Source of the DNA: Diphasiastrum complanatum
Taxonomy: Eukaryota; Streptophyta; Lycopodiopsida; Lycopodiales; Lycopodiaceae
Reading direction: 5' to 3'
Length of the DNA: 64,000 nt
Assembly: GCA_029204225.1 (NCBI GenBank)
Contig: CM055092.1
Location: 66,068,923 to 66,132,922, forward strand
Shown: in pieces, positions 1 through 11,797 of the stretch
How positions within the stretch are numbered: the first letter of the stretch is position 1
Layout of the letters: the number at the start of each line of letters is the position of its first letter
Made by a program: the position numbers and the translations under genes
The notes under the pieces: generated by a model
Told to the model about the DNA's origin: nothing
Databases searched by the model: none
Seen by the model: only the letters and a program-made list of their open reading frames with translations

Positions 1-3000
1 TTTGACAATAATCAGCTTCATAATAGAAATGATCGGTCTTACATCTCATAGTGTAGCATAAGACTCACTAAAGCTCTTGTTATAAAAAGTGAAAACTCAC
101 TGGCAGAAACTGTGTACTGATTATTGTATCTTGTGCACTTGCTGGTGAGCTCCTTGTGTGTTTTGCAATTTTGCTAAAATTGGAAATTTGTATAGTTGGA
201 AGGTATTCACATGTTAACCCATTTGCTGACACCTGTCATCTATGCACCGTTATCGGCAGTCACTTTGTTTCAAAACTCGCCTTTCCATCGTGTACTGGCA
301 AGTCTCTCAGATACTATCCACAATTCTCAAGCTACTATTTCAGTTTACGTGTCTCTCTCTCTTCCTTCTTCACCACAGTTATCGAAATCCTCACCGTAGA
401 AGGGAGCGCAGCTAGTTGCTCCACCTCCCTTGCAGGTATATTCTTCATGTTCAGATGGAGAGAGACACGGGTGCTGTGGCTACATAAAAGTAGCTCCAAG
501 CCATGACGTTGAGCTGCCAACGACCTGCCCTTCACTTGAACATGTTAACAGGCCTATAACCACAAAAAACACCCAAAAATCAGCAAAACAATGTCAAACC
601 TTGCTCCTCTTTCCATTTGCTATCTAAAATAGCTGGAATGAGGGTAATAGCAGGTCTTAGGATGTGGAATGTGAGCAGGTTTGATGGTTCTTGATCTCGA
701 AAACACCCATAAAGACATACTAGAAGAGTTAGGATCCTAAAATGCAACTGGAGATCAAGCTGGTCGCTCTTTTGTGTGAGGTCATTGAAAGGTCATAAAC
801 TCGGACATCTTGTGTGTAGCGCGCATTTTGAAGCCAAAAATGGGATCTCCATTGTGTTGGTGTCCAAAGACATTGTTTTGTGTTGTTTTCTAGATCTAGC
901 TTGATTCTAGTGTTCACAAGGATTGTCATTGTGCTGGCATTCAAAGATGTTGGTTGTACTGTTCACAACCCTTTTGTTACCCTCAGCAGAAGGAGAAAGC
1001 AAACACAAAGCCAGTTTTGTGCAATTAGCTCTCATTTTGATGAACCATTCTTTATCATCGTGACTGAGGCTAGGGCAATTCTGATGGATCCTGTTGTGCT
1101 ACTATTCTGTTGTTATTTTGTACAGTGTGAATCTTTCTTTTTGCTGATGTAATTCGTGATTATCAAAAGTTGACACAGTTTGCAAGTGGAAATCCTATGG
1201 TGATGGTGTTCTTGACGTTGGTCATCTCAGCTTTTCAATCAGGTGGGGAAAGGTGGATAGCAATGCTTGGCATGTAGGTGGTGCCACCAGGGAGATGAAA
1301 CGTATCACACAAGTTGGCCTCTTTTCAAGGATGAGTGTCTGAAATGAGATCATTTATTGAAGTGAAAAGGAGTGGTACCTAGATACAGGAGCCAGTTGAA
1401 TCAGTACTGCAATTGCTTTGACGCTGTACAAGCTTGCTTGTGTCCAGTTATCTAGACAAGCAGCTGATAGGGTCAATGTGGATACAAGCACCTTGCAAAA
1501 GTACATGAAGCTTGACAAAATTATTGAGCTGTCCGCCGACGACACCCATGCCATACGCACAATATGTACTTGTTCCAATTGGTGACAGATTTGGCAGACT
1601 CATACAAATGTTTTATGCTGTGATGTTAATTTTGCAAATTGGAGGGCCACAACCTACTAAGAACTACCATGCACCAAGTTAATATCAAGTAACAATACCA
1701 TTATATTTTATTGCAAGGAGTGGTGTGTGAGTCGCACTACCATGCGCCATATTATTTCTCAAGAAACAAATATCATTTTATCGTACTGCAAAGATTGTGT
1801 AACTAGGACAAATTATTTTGAGACACTTGCTGCTTTGCACTTGGAGCTGTTCATGATGTGACACACTTCCCAATAATAAGCTCCTTGCACCAAAACCTGC
1901 TAACATCAATATATCTCAATGAGCCATAGAGGCAGGAAGGATGCCACAGATGTGATGGTTAGACCTTTCTCGATCAAAGATCGTGTGCATCCCATCCCGG
2001 CATTTTGCATTAATGCACCTACAGCCAACCCCTAAAAAAAGGTTGATGAGCACTTGAACAGGGGAAGTGCGTTCTTTGAGGATGCTTTTTCACTCCTATA
2101 GAATTGATGGCGACTTCTGAAGAATTTGAGTGTGGACATAAAATTCAGTGCACAACTTGTTGTGGAGTGCTGCATGTTGCACATTTCCCGCTTCTGGGTG
2201 AGAGTGAATCTGAGATGCATAAGAAGCGTAGGCCTCTAGAGCCTAGTGCCTAGGGCATTGGCAAGGTCTGATGAGAGTGAGTCCATGCCAAGTGCACGGA
2301 ATCTGGGCCCAAAAATTTGTTTGGCTTTGGGGCGGGCTAGCTGGAAATTGTGATGCTAGCAGTTATATTTAGATACAATCTAGAGTCCAGGATTATCACG
2401 TCCGTGGTATTTATTTTCACTATTTGTGATGAGGTTCTGAGATGTACTTGATCACCAACAAATTATTAGAAACATTTCATTGTCAATATTTTGTGTGATT
2501 TAATGCGAATCGGTTGTTCCACTTTTATATTTTGGCACTTAATCTTGTGGCCTTTGTTTCCACCCAGTTCAAAATGGGGCTGTTTGAACCGTACGAATCA
2601 GCATGAATCATGGTTTTAAACAAGATCCATCCCAAAAAATTGGATGGTAAAAAATCTGCAAAGTTTTAAGACTGTGCTAAAAAATATCTTATGTCTACAA
2701 TGTTTCTTATAGATAATAGATTGCTAGTGATTACATACAATTCATGTTCCTGTAGAAAGTTGAAACCAGATTCATGTTTACAGTATCACAATGCACATGG
2801 CAATGGACACGATTCAAACTTCACAAACTACAATAATCAATTATGCTGTCTGGACTGTGTAGTAATCCATCATCTAGATTCCATGTTTCAACTTTCACTT
2901 AACATTGTAATTAATGATGTATCCATGATCCATCATCGAACATCCATTACTTCGTACACTGGTTAAACATTTGAATATCGTTCAATTTCAGAACATTGAA

Positions 3001-3551
3001 AACCAAAATCAAATAGCCGAACAATGAACTATAAAGTTAATAGTTGATGTCATATGAGCTGACTCAAAGTCCACATAATTCCTCACTGCTTATTCATGAC
3101 TCATGACAAATCGATGATCTATGATCTCTATTAGGTCCTCCTAATCCTCATATAGGGAGGTAGCCTCATAGCCTGTTGCTCATCGTCGTCGTCATCATTT
3201 TCCTTTTGAGTCCTCATAAGTTGGAGATACCTTGCTCTAAATCTCCTTTAGTTTCCTCCTTTAGTTTCCTTGTTAGAGCCACTCAAGCTGCTCTCCAAAT
3301 GCTTCTTAGTATCTTGAGCTCGTGATGCAGCTTGATTCATAGGTCTTGCATGCATAGACTTGCAGCTATTAGAGGCTAATCCACGACTCAAGAGGTATTA
3401 GGTAGTCCAACTTACTATTTAGGAACCTTAATCCACGAATTTTAAAAGTCCAAATTTTTATTTGTAAATCTCAACTTCAAGCAACCTTGATTGAATCACA
3501 AGCAATCAAGCAAGCCTACTTGATCATGCAATAGACTCACAATGCTGCATG
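1..3551. other. AT-rich region with no recognised gene
   Basis: Open frames here are short, overlap one another and resemble no family I know. The stretch ends where a Ty1/copia LTR begins. A short acidic reading on the minus strand around 3,150-3,250 is too short to interpret. Confidence 0.6.
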
Positions 3552-3960
3552 TGTTGAGATATGATGCCTATTTTACCCCTATGGGCCCTGGGCACTTACA
3601 TGGTATTATGTTATGCATTTGTTGTGGGGGCAATTTAATTGTGAATATACATAGTACCCGTCTTTGTAACTTAAAATAAGTAACTGCAAGCTGGGTCCAA
3701 GTGGCCAAGTGTGCATGCCATGTGGCATAAGACTCAAGCTGGTGATGACACCTATACAGTTTCTATTTAAGTAAGGGGGGATTCACCCTCCAGGAGGTCC
3801 ACATCGTCCTCTCTCAATCAATCAAGCATTTGGAGTTCCTAATTTTGGTTTCTTGTGGTGCTTAAGCTTTCCTTGTATTGTTGATGCTTCCATAGCAAGT
3901 TTCCTTTAAGCTTCCTAATTGAGGTCAAGATACTTCATAGATAGACTTATATGTTCATCA
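3552..3960 (+). repeat. 5' LTR of a Ty1/copia element
   Basis: The segment begins TGTTGAGATATG and ends TTCATCA, directly in front of a primer-binding site, which is how a 5' LTR ends. A TATA-like stretch (ctatttaag) near 3,764 would serve as the LTR promoter. The right edge is well fixed by the primer site. The left edge is inferred from the TG dinucleotide and a typical copia LTR length of about 400 bp. No matching 3' LTR was found downstream, so the element is incomplete. Confidence 0.6.
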
Positions 3961-3974
3961 TGGTATCAGAGCAG
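3961..3974 (+). promoter_or_regulatory. Primer-binding site, initiator tRNA-Met type
   Basis: TGGTATCAGAGCAGG follows the LTR end with no spacer. TGGTATCAGAGC complements the 3' end of plant initiator tRNA-Met and is the usual Ty1/copia minus-strand primer site. It sets the element's orientation as plus. Confidence 0.85.
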
Positions 3975-4416
3975 GTTGTTTAGCTTGTGATTTGAGAAAG
4001 TTTGGAAACTTCTAGATCATTTTTCAGATTTTTGATTGAGGAGCTTAACTTGAAAGTGGGCGCACTTTCTGTAGAGTAGTCAAATTCTAGAATAGGAACT
4101 TAGGTGGACAACTAGTGATAAGAGGAGTGCAACCATGCCAAAGTCATTGGATTTTGAGCAACTTACTAAAAGTTGAAGGGAGCAACTTGTGGAGAAGTAG
4201 GCCGCACTTACTGTAGGGAGATCTGACCATGGTGCAAAGTAGATCTTGTGCAAGGCATAGCATGGCCATACTGTGTGGCAAAGACAAGAACAGAGACAGT
4301 TGGGTATTTGACAAGTGGCATAATAGCCTAGTTTGGGTGAAACCCTAGTTTCTTGAAGCACTTGAGTTCTTGAGTATTTTTACAAGAATTTCTTCTGTTT
4401 GATTGGAGAATCAATC

Positions 4417-4900
4417 ATGGCTGGTCTGAGTGAGAGTCTACTCAATGAGTCAAGTAGATTGGATGGAACCAATTATAGGATGTGGAAGTTTAAGATGTAG
4501 AACATTTTCATGGATAGATAATGTTGGGACATAGTCACAACGCTTGAGCCTATTCTAGATTCTGAGCCTGAGTTGAAAGATTACATCAAGTGAGGATAAA
4601 AGGCACATCGTATCATCAACCTTTATGTGAAGGATAACATTATTGCTCACATTAGGTGTGCTGCAGGACCTCGTGAGGCGTGGGAGATATTGAGGTCTAT
4701 GTATGAGATCGTCAACACTGCTAGAGTCCTCTATTTGTGGAACAAACTACATACAATCAGAATAAAATCCGATGATTCGGTTATTGAGCACATTACGAAG
4801 ATCAGAGATCTTTAAGACCAACTTGCTGTAGTTGGATCAGTGATAGGGACACAGTCTCAATAGCTTTGAACAATTTGTCAAATACTTTTCAAGGCTACGT
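4417..4900 (+). pseudogene. Ty1/copia gag fragment
   Basis: From the ATG at 4,417 the reading begins MAGLSESLLNESSRLDGTNY, the copia gag start in which a short leader runs into the LDGTNY..W motif. Several stops follow (near 4,498, 4,520 and 4,593). The frame then continues with HIRCAAGPREAWEILRSMYE and the NKLHTIRIKSDDSVIEH stretch, both typical of UBN2-type copia gag, which packages element RNA into virus-like particles. It lies about 450 bp after the primer site, as expected. Sequence jumps straight from gag to RT near 4,920, so nucleocapsid, protease and integrase are deleted. It is not functional. Confidence 0.85.
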
Positions 4901-4924
4901 TATTAGTCATTCAGTAAGGGAGAG

Positions 4925-5234
4925 TCTATCCTCATTTGAAGTGGGTTTACAAGACCAAGTATGAGGCAAGTGGCAAAATAGAAAAGCATAAGGCAAGACT
5001 TGTTGACGGTTGCAAGAGGTTTTGCTCAACAGGGAGGGCTTGACAATGATGAAACGTTCACTCCTGTGGCATCAATAAGAACTATGTTGGCAGTAGTAGC
5101 CTATTTTCATTGGGACATTCAACAAATGGATGTCAAAAGTGCCTTCCTCAATGGAGAATTCAAGGAAGAGGTTTACATGGAGCAGCCACAAGGTTTTGAG
5201 GATGAAGGCAAAGAGCACATGGTATGTAAGCTTG
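4925..5234 (+). pseudogene. Ty1/copia reverse transcriptase, N-terminal part
   Basis: The frame reads KWVYKTKYEASGKIEKHKARL, shifts once, and continues with GFAQQGGLDNDETFTPVA, DVKSAFLNGEFKEEVYMEQP and QGFEDEGKEHMVCKL. These are the opening motifs of RVT_2, the copia reverse transcriptase. The first catalytic Asp (QMDVKSAF) is present. The reading stops at the AAGCTT at 5,231-5,236, before YGLKQAPRAW and the YVDD active site, which are missing on this strand. It belongs to the element whose LTR starts at 3,552. A frame break near 4,998 and the lost C-terminal half show it is dead. Confidence 0.85.
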
Positions 5235-5963
5235 AAGTAATCATCAATATGACTGTACCATGCCCTGGGTGCTTGCTTTAACCCATACAAAGCTTTCTGT
5301 GAGTCTTGATGGACTCAAGATTGCCGGGGCTGTTGACTGAAGGTGTCTTGGCAATCTTGAGTGAAGGATTGTGAAGTGCATACTTTATGTTCAAGATTTG
5401 GATTAATGAATCCTTTGAGTCGCTTCACAAATTTTCTTCTTTAACGAGTCCATTGAAGAAAGCAGTCGCCGGATCTTTTTGATGGACTTCTGCAACAACT
5501 TTATCACGAACTGAATCAATGGAAGTAATCTTGATCATTGGATTGGATGTCTTAGTGTGATCAACTCCAGGAATTTGTGAAAACCGTTGGTAATTTATCT
5601 AGCCTTTTTCTTGAAGATGGATCCATTAGAGTAGTGCTTGTCTGACAACCCTTCTTGAGTAGTCTGAGAATTCTCAATGGAGGTCTAGAAAGTCTGTGAA
5701 GTGTGTCTCATTGGAGGCTGGTGAGATCTTCATGATCTTTGAGGAGATTAAAGATCTGGCTTGGAGTCTTGTTGAGGAGAATGATTTGTAGAAGGTGTGT
5801 TACTAGTGATGACGGAAAACACATAAAAATGGTCTAATTGATCCAAGGATTTAGTTGACAGTCTTGATGTCGGAATGAACATTACAAAGTTGTGATTTCC
5901 GAGGATAGACCAATTTGAGGTTGAGTGTGCAACATAACTCTCTGGTTTTTGAGAAATGTGCAT
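5228..5963 (-). pseudogene. Convergent Ty1/copia RT fragment with upstream linker
   Basis: Read leftwards on the minus strand, 5,297-5,228 encodes KALYGLKQAPRAWYSHIDDY, a near-perfect RVT_2 motif that normally follows VCKL in copia RT. Further upstream on the same strand (about 5,590-5,430) a decayed reading resembles the earlier RT motifs: GFSQIPGVDHTKT, then AFFNGLVKEE. The open frame at 5,963-5,748 may be the integrase-RT linker. This fragment therefore points at the plus-strand copia RT, and the two meet at the palindrome AAGCTT. The YGLKQAP block is clear. The more distant part is inferred from weak similarity and has frame breaks. Confidence 0.65.
5313..5362. repeat. 13 bp perfect inverted repeat
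   Basis: ACTCAAGATTGCC (5,313-5,325) pairs with GGCAATCTTGAGT (5,350-5,362) across a 24-base loop. It lies inside the decayed minus-strand copia fragment. It could form a hairpin but has no T-tract or other sign of a terminator. Confidence 0.6.
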
Positions 5964-6889
5964 AGAGATAAAAGAATGAAAGTCTGTGAAATGATCATAT
6001 TGTGCCTATTCTTTGGCCTTTATTGTATATACAATCCTTGATCCAAAATTGTTGGTTTATTGTTGTTTACAAGATCATTTGATGCTTAATTGATAGTGAC
6101 AACAGGTCTCCCAATTGCCAGCAATCAGATATGAAAGAGACGTGAAATTGATTAGGTTACAAATAGGTCACAATTCTTTAGTTTAGAGAATTAGGTAATG
6201 GACTGTGAAGTGCGCAGAGGTTTGACCTGCCGTGGGTGTCAAGTCGGGCAATGTGAGAGAAGCTTGATAAAGACTTTTTGACATGCAAGTGGCATGCTAT
6301 GTTCGATGCTAAGTAATCAAGTTGTGTCAAGATGAGGGCATTGAATGCCCTCTTTTGAGTCAGGTGCCATGGAGGTTGCTAGAAAGACCCAACATTGGTC
6401 TCATGGGTTTAAGGCACTTCTTGAGGTAAACCCACGCAAAACATCACGAGGAATCAAGATCAACATTAGGAGAATGAATGTTCGATCTTGGATACAGCTC
6501 TTGCAAGATCACGTTCAATTCTGTAGATTGCTTGTTGAAGATCTTCAGGTCATGAAATAAAGAGATTTTCCTGCTCAAGATTGTGACTGAATATGCAGAG
6601 CTTGATTGTTCAAGATTTAGATAAAAAATATAGGTTATGACCTGCATTGGCTCCTTGTTCAGGATGTCGTGTATTTTTGCAAATCTTGTTCAAGAACTAG
6701 AGTAAAAATGTAGTTTGTTTAAGAACTAAAGTAAAATGGAAGACCTTGTTCAAGAACTAGAGTAAAACTGCAGACTCTGTTTAAGATACAGTTAACAATT
6801 CATTTTCGCAAATTATGCTATAGATTTTAATCACATGGATTTCTACAGGTTCTTGTCTGTTGCAGAACCATAAATTTCTTGTAGGTTGT
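5964..6889. repeat. Spacer with short tandem repeat around CAAGAACTAGAGTAAAA
   Basis: No gene is recognised. Between about 6,685 and 6,790 the motif (T)TCAAGAACTAGAGTAAAA recurs three to four times at roughly 30-40 bp spacing with small changes (TTTAAGAACTAAAGTAAAA). A weaker related unit occurs near 6,608. Confidence 0.5.
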
Positions 6890-8130
6890 GATAGAAGGGT
6901 TTGGAGTTGAATCAGAAATTCCACCACAATTGCTCACTCATGCCGTCCATGAACTCATAGAGACGGCCCATGGTGGACCCTCTTTGTCTGTGAGCTGTAG
7001 AATTGTGTGTAGTGGTTGTAGCCCAACAATGATTGACCTCGCTTGGTCCCAGAAGATCGATGACAAGTCGATAGTCTTAATGTGCCTGAATCAATCTGCT
7101 CCACCCTGGCCATGGGTTGGAAACAACCATCTGCCTGAGGGTGTTGTCTATGAGCTCCAAGACTATAAGTATGAATTCAAACCTGAACATAAACAATGCA
7201 TCAAAGCAAACTTCAGATACACTAAGCTGTAAACCCAAAGTTTGCGATATTAATATAGATTTCAAAGCCAACCTCCAAGTGCAAAGCATGAGCAATGGGC
7301 ATGGAGAATGAGATGACAAAGTTCAAACCTCGTGGGAGCAGGTCTCATGATTGCCAAAATTTTAATTCCTTATAAATTGTGAGGAGTGATCACCTTCATT
7401 TCTTGTTGACAAATCTCACCAAGAACTATGCTGTATCAAGGACCTCTTTCACCAAAGGAAGAACTGGACAAAAGCAAAACATGTACAATTTAGATTGTAG
7501 ATTTTTAGATACTAGTAACTAGAATGATCGACATGAAATGATTTAATGATGAACGCAAAAGACTCGACTCTCAAGGAGCCTAGTGGATTTACGTGCAATC
7601 TCTTCAATCAACAGGTCGAGGTTGTGTAGCACATGGAGTCCAAAATATTTTTGGGGTAATTTGCCATCACCAAATCTTCCTTGGCCTTGCAATTCGAGGC
7701 ATTGCCAGTAACGGCATCCTCAATGGCTTGCTTGATGTTAATACATGTGCTCACCTATAAGAATGAGCAACCATTGAGCATTAGAATTTGAAATGTGACA
7801 TGTTAGAAACTCTAATGAGCATTGACTCTTGAGCAATGAGCATTGTAATGATTAAAGCTTCAATTAACAATGAGCATTGAGCATTGAAATCTAATTTGTC
7901 ATTTACTTAGCTGAAACAATGATGTCGGTGCCGATTTGTTGATGGTTCTCAAAACATGTTGCCCACATGAGAAGTTACTTATTAATAAGATATTAATGAT
8001 GTGTTGCCTCTTGTCATCACTCCAACCATCAATCATGATGCTGCACTCAGGCTATCTCCATGAACGAACGAGCTCTAGTTCCTTGCCCACACTCTGAACC
8101 TCTCTCTACAATTGTGGTATGTAAGGCGAC
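6890..8130 (-). pseudogene. Decayed hAT transposase (DUF659-type)
   Basis: Three blocks in order on the minus strand match the hAT transposase at 48-51 kb and the wider family. The first (8,043-7,930) reads SIMIDGWSDDKRQHIINILL, the DGW(S/T)D block with the first catalytic Asp. The second (about 7,740-7,615) reads VTGNASNCKAKEDLVMANYP, the V(T)DNASN block, in which the expected catalytic Asp after Thr has become Gly. The third (about 7,010-6,900) reads GSTMGRLYEFMDGMSEQLW, which matches GSTMGLLYEFMDRIGEAL in the larger element. Stops and frame breaks separate the blocks, and the cut-and-paste transposase would be inactive. It is clearly an older insertion than the 43.8-52 kb element. Confidence 0.75.
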
Positions 8131-8280
8131 TCTTGTTTGTTGACTCATGGTAGTGCATGCATTATGTGTCAATTGTCCGAGCATAGCCATGTTGTTGGAG
8201 ATGACCTCACCTGTACTATCCTATAGAGGTGGATCTCAATGGAATGGACAATTCATCCTACTGGAGGGTGGATGGTTTAA

Positions 8281-8376
8281 AGTTTCCTTCCTATTCGGAA
8301 TCGGTCGAATCGGAATCGGCCAAGTCGGCCTATTCGACCTATTCGAACCGGTCCTAGAATTTTCGAATCAGTGAAT
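8281..8376. repeat. Cluster of GAATCGG / TTCGAA motifs
   Basis: About 95 bp of short direct and inverted copies of AATCGG, GTCGG and TATTCGA (GGAATCGGTCGAATCGG at its start, GAATCAGTGAATCGG at its end). It lies on the 5' side of the decayed hAT transposase. Such dense CG-containing repeats resemble the subterminal region of a hAT element, so this may be the remaining end of that element. No matching end or target duplication was found. Confidence 0.4.
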
Positions 8377-10789
8377 CGGTTTTAGGATTTTGTGACCAAT
8401 TCAACAACTTTGCGAGCTCTTATTGGAAAGGCAATGGCTTGAGCATGCTTCCCATGCTACATTTTGATTGGAGCTATCAGAATATAGTTAGATATCTTGC
8501 CATTTTAAGATCTTTGCATTCACGTGGTATGGTGATGATGGTAGCTTCTATAACCTCAAGATGTAGGTATGCAATGGTTGAAGGTAGGTTGTGGGGGTAT
8601 GGGACGTTGTGATTGATTGGAGACCTAAATGTGCATGATTTCGTGTCCATAGCTCCAATGCATGGGGTGAGATAACATTGCTTCTATGGTTGGGTGGTTA
8701 TTGTGCATTCATCACAGATTGCGTGTTTTACCTTACTTTGAATCATAACAATGATTATACCCTGCACGTGGAAAAGATGTGCCAGCTTTCGGCTTTGTCT
8801 CATCCTCACTACTCTTGAGACATGAAGAGGATGCATGCCTAGCCGAAGAGATGACCCTATTGCAACAAACGAAATAAAAAAGACGATAGAATAAACTTAC
8901 AATCACACAAATCACACTCCAAATCACATCTATGACATTGTAGTGTGCACAAGTGACAATTTCATTGTTCAAATTTCAAAAACAATAGTTAGGTCATGGT
9001 GTATAATGTGCAATTGCATTTGGAGGAATAATCTCCTCTCTTGGTATAGCTCTTGGTCTTGCAATCATGGTCGAGAGCTTTTGTGGGCATGATCCAACCT
9101 CGAAGCCATATGCAAGCTCAGAAGGTGTGCTTAAATATGCATTAAGCCGCTTGTGTGGCTTGTGTGATGATAGTTACATGTCCATCGCTTTGCTGTGGCT
9201 ATCTTATGTCGAAGAACTTTCGCATGATCCCACTCATTCGCCCTCCCTATCACTTTAATCAATAAATTGCATTCACCTTGAACGTGGTGTGACCAAATAT
9301 GAAAGCTTATTTGAGTGAGGAAATTAAACTCAATTTTAGGCCGAAAAATTGTAATTCAAATACTAGAAGTGCATCCAAAAGGAGTCTAAAAAACATTTTC
9401 TGACTTAACAAACGATCGAACCTATGGGACCATGGCTATTTGTGGAAGCAAATTAAACATTGTGTGACATTGCACTTTAGTTCTAAAAGCTTTTTTGAAA
9501 GTTCATGTGTATATATGCCTCATGAATCACATTTCGAACCAGAAACCCATGATTTTGGCCTCTACATGAACTACGATTTGCTCCTTGGACTCAACTGGAT
9601 GCCATAGTCATCACACCTTAGTTCAAGAATCTACTTTAGATGTGTGTGCACAAACACTGTGAAGATTTTGTCTATTTTAGGTCAAATTGCCAACGTCCAC
9701 CTAGGACATAATGGTTTGACCAATTTAACCTACTAGGTTTATTCAACTATAAGGCGACTGAAGCTCATTAGTTGATTTGAAACCTTGACAAAATTCTATT
9801 AAGGATCATAGAATGAAACTTGGCACTCATCTGTTCAAAGGAGCTGAAACTCAAAAACCCACTCCCATAGGTACAATTTATCAAAAATTGATTAGAAAAT
9901 AAGTTTAAAATTGTAGTGATAAGTACACGATTTTTGTTTTCACTCTAGAAGCCCCATGACCTTGATTGAGCAATTGCTATAGTTTTGATACAATTTGTAA
10001 ATATGTTGGCAACCTATTTCACGCCTCATTAATGGATGCATTACTAGGTCTAATGACTGTTGTTTTTGTTAGGAATTATATGTTTAATTTGTACCCCTAA
10101 TGTTAGTTTGGCCATGCTTGCGTGCTATTATAGGGGCCATTTCTATTTATAGTAAATTCTAAGTCAATATAGTAATTCATGCATATAGGTGGGCACACTA
10201 GTTTTAGGATATAACTTGGTTTTATTACTTAGTAAATCATTATGGGTCTTTACCCAAAATAGGTAGCAATAATAACAATCAGCTTTTTGCCTTTAGCTTT
10301 AGCTTTTTGCTTTTGGCTTTTCACAAGCTATAGAGAAAGTATTTCAGTAGGCTGGCACCACACCGTAGATTCATTCCATTGTATAGAGCTTTGCTCATTC
10401 CTTTATAATCAGAGTTCTCTTAATCTCTTATTCTGGTCTTGGTGTGTGTGCTAGCTATAGAAACCGTGTGACCTTGCTGAGTAGTTGTTGGACTTTAAAC
10501 ATTATTTGTGAACTTGTTGATAACAGTCTCAAGGGCCAAAGAAGTTTCATAAATTCAAAAACATGTTTTAGTTTAAAATGAGCTAGAATTTTGACCTAGT
10601 TTTGAAAATTGTTTGTTTGCACATACAAGTCAATTTCAATTGGTAGAATTCTAAGTTGATTCTCTATTGAAGCATTTAGTATTTAGACATGAACATTTGC
10701 CAAAATTAGTTAGATGCACTGAGAATAAAATCTAGGTATGTTAAAGTGATTGAATTGAGAAAGGCTAAGTACCTATCACTAAAATGTTC
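8377..10789. other. No recognised gene
   Basis: AT-rich spacer. The part from about 10,066 (TGTTAGGAATTATATG) to 10,520 has the texture of an LTR: a TG start, a TATAATC-like stretch near 10,405 and a pyrimidine-rich stretch after it. There is no primer site, partner LTR or target duplication, so I do not call it. Confidence 0.4.
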
Positions 10790-11080
10790 TACCTTAAGCC
10801 TTTCCCTCCTCCTCCCTTTCTCTTGAATGCCTCCTCCTCCTCCTAACTTCTAAGTTATACGTATAGTTTAACTTTTAAGTTTTGTCCTTACTCTAACTTC
10901 TAAGTTCTAACTTCTACTTTTGGGATCTAACTCCTTGTCTCTCTCCATTCTCTCCTAACTCCCAGCTCTCTTAGCTCTAATTTCACACCTTCTCCTTTTT
11001 CTTCTCCTTCTTCCTCCTACCTCTCCTCCTTTCTCGTTTCCTCTCCTTCTCTTTCCGTGTGACTCTCCCCCCTTCCACTT
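10790..11080. repeat. Pyrimidine-rich low-complexity tract
   Basis: Nearly 300 bp dominated by C and T (runs of CTCCTCCTCC, TTCTCCTTCTTCC, CTCTCCTTC), with CTAACTTCTAAGTT repeated several times near 10,845-10,920. No coding signal is seen. Confidence 0.6.
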
Positions 11081-11491
11081 TGCAAATTGGTCCAAATTAG
11101 AGTAGGATTGGGCCTGGTGGAAGAAACAAAAATAATAGGGTCCAATTCTTTCTTATTCAAATAAGACTTGAAAGATTCATTGACGAATCACAATTTATTT
11201 GTCAACAAGTCATGTTTCTTAGAAACATTATTTGTGACTTCATCTATTACAAGCATTGTTGTTACAATTTAGTAATTTGGTGCGTGGATACAAAGAACAA
11301 TTTGTGTTTGTAAAGGATGTTATGAGTTTGTTGCAATCCGTCTCTGGAAAGAATGCTTGAGTTAGTTGCAGTATCACACCATGGCCTCACAATTTAGAGC
11401 ATAAGGTTTGGGCCAGCTTAGCTTTATGTGTGTTATTGGTAGTTGCAGTTTTGGCTGATTTATTGATACCATGCATCCGAATTTTGCACAA

Positions 11492-11797
11492 TCAAAGAAG
11501 TTCGATTGCTTGGATTGTTTGCATCATCATCGTGTCATTTGGTTCCTGGCTAGCAATTCGATTTGCTGCTTGCTGTTCTTTTGCTGACACTATCTTTTGC
11601 TCCCGCAAAGCTCTTGTATGTTGGTTGTCCTTTGGGATCTCCATTTTTGCTTGCTCGATTTTGTAGTAATTTTCACTAAGATAACTGACAATATTAACCA
11701 TGTTGGAACTTCTGCGACGCTTACTTTTCTTACCCACCTGCTTTTTTGAAACCCCTTCCAACATGCATGCCTGTGTTTTAGGGAACTCCACCTCCAC
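11492..11797 (-). CDS. Hypothetical protein fragment, basic then helical
   Basis: A 101-codon open frame whose composition looks more like a real protein than its neighbours. A short N-terminal part is followed by a basic cluster (GKKSKRRRSSN near residues 22-32), then a charged, helix-favouring C-terminal half (YKIEQAKMEIPKDNQHTRAL, REQKIVSAKEQQAANR). The layout, a basic patch before an amphipathic helix, recalls the C-terminal regions of plant trihelix or NAM-associated proteins, which often accompany transposons. I cannot assign it to a family. No clear exon partners were found. Confidence 0.25.
   Translation of the reverse strand: MEVEFPKTQACMLEGVSKKQVGKKSKRRRSSNMVNIVSYLSENYYKIEQAKMEIPKDNQHTRALREQKIVSAKEQQAANRIASQEPNDTMMMQTIQAIELL

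Noticed and set aside
2262-2300. Hammerhead ribozyme (CTGATGAG at 2,264 and 18,670)
   Set aside because: The CTGATGA core is present, but no GAAA box or flanking stems follow at the right distance.
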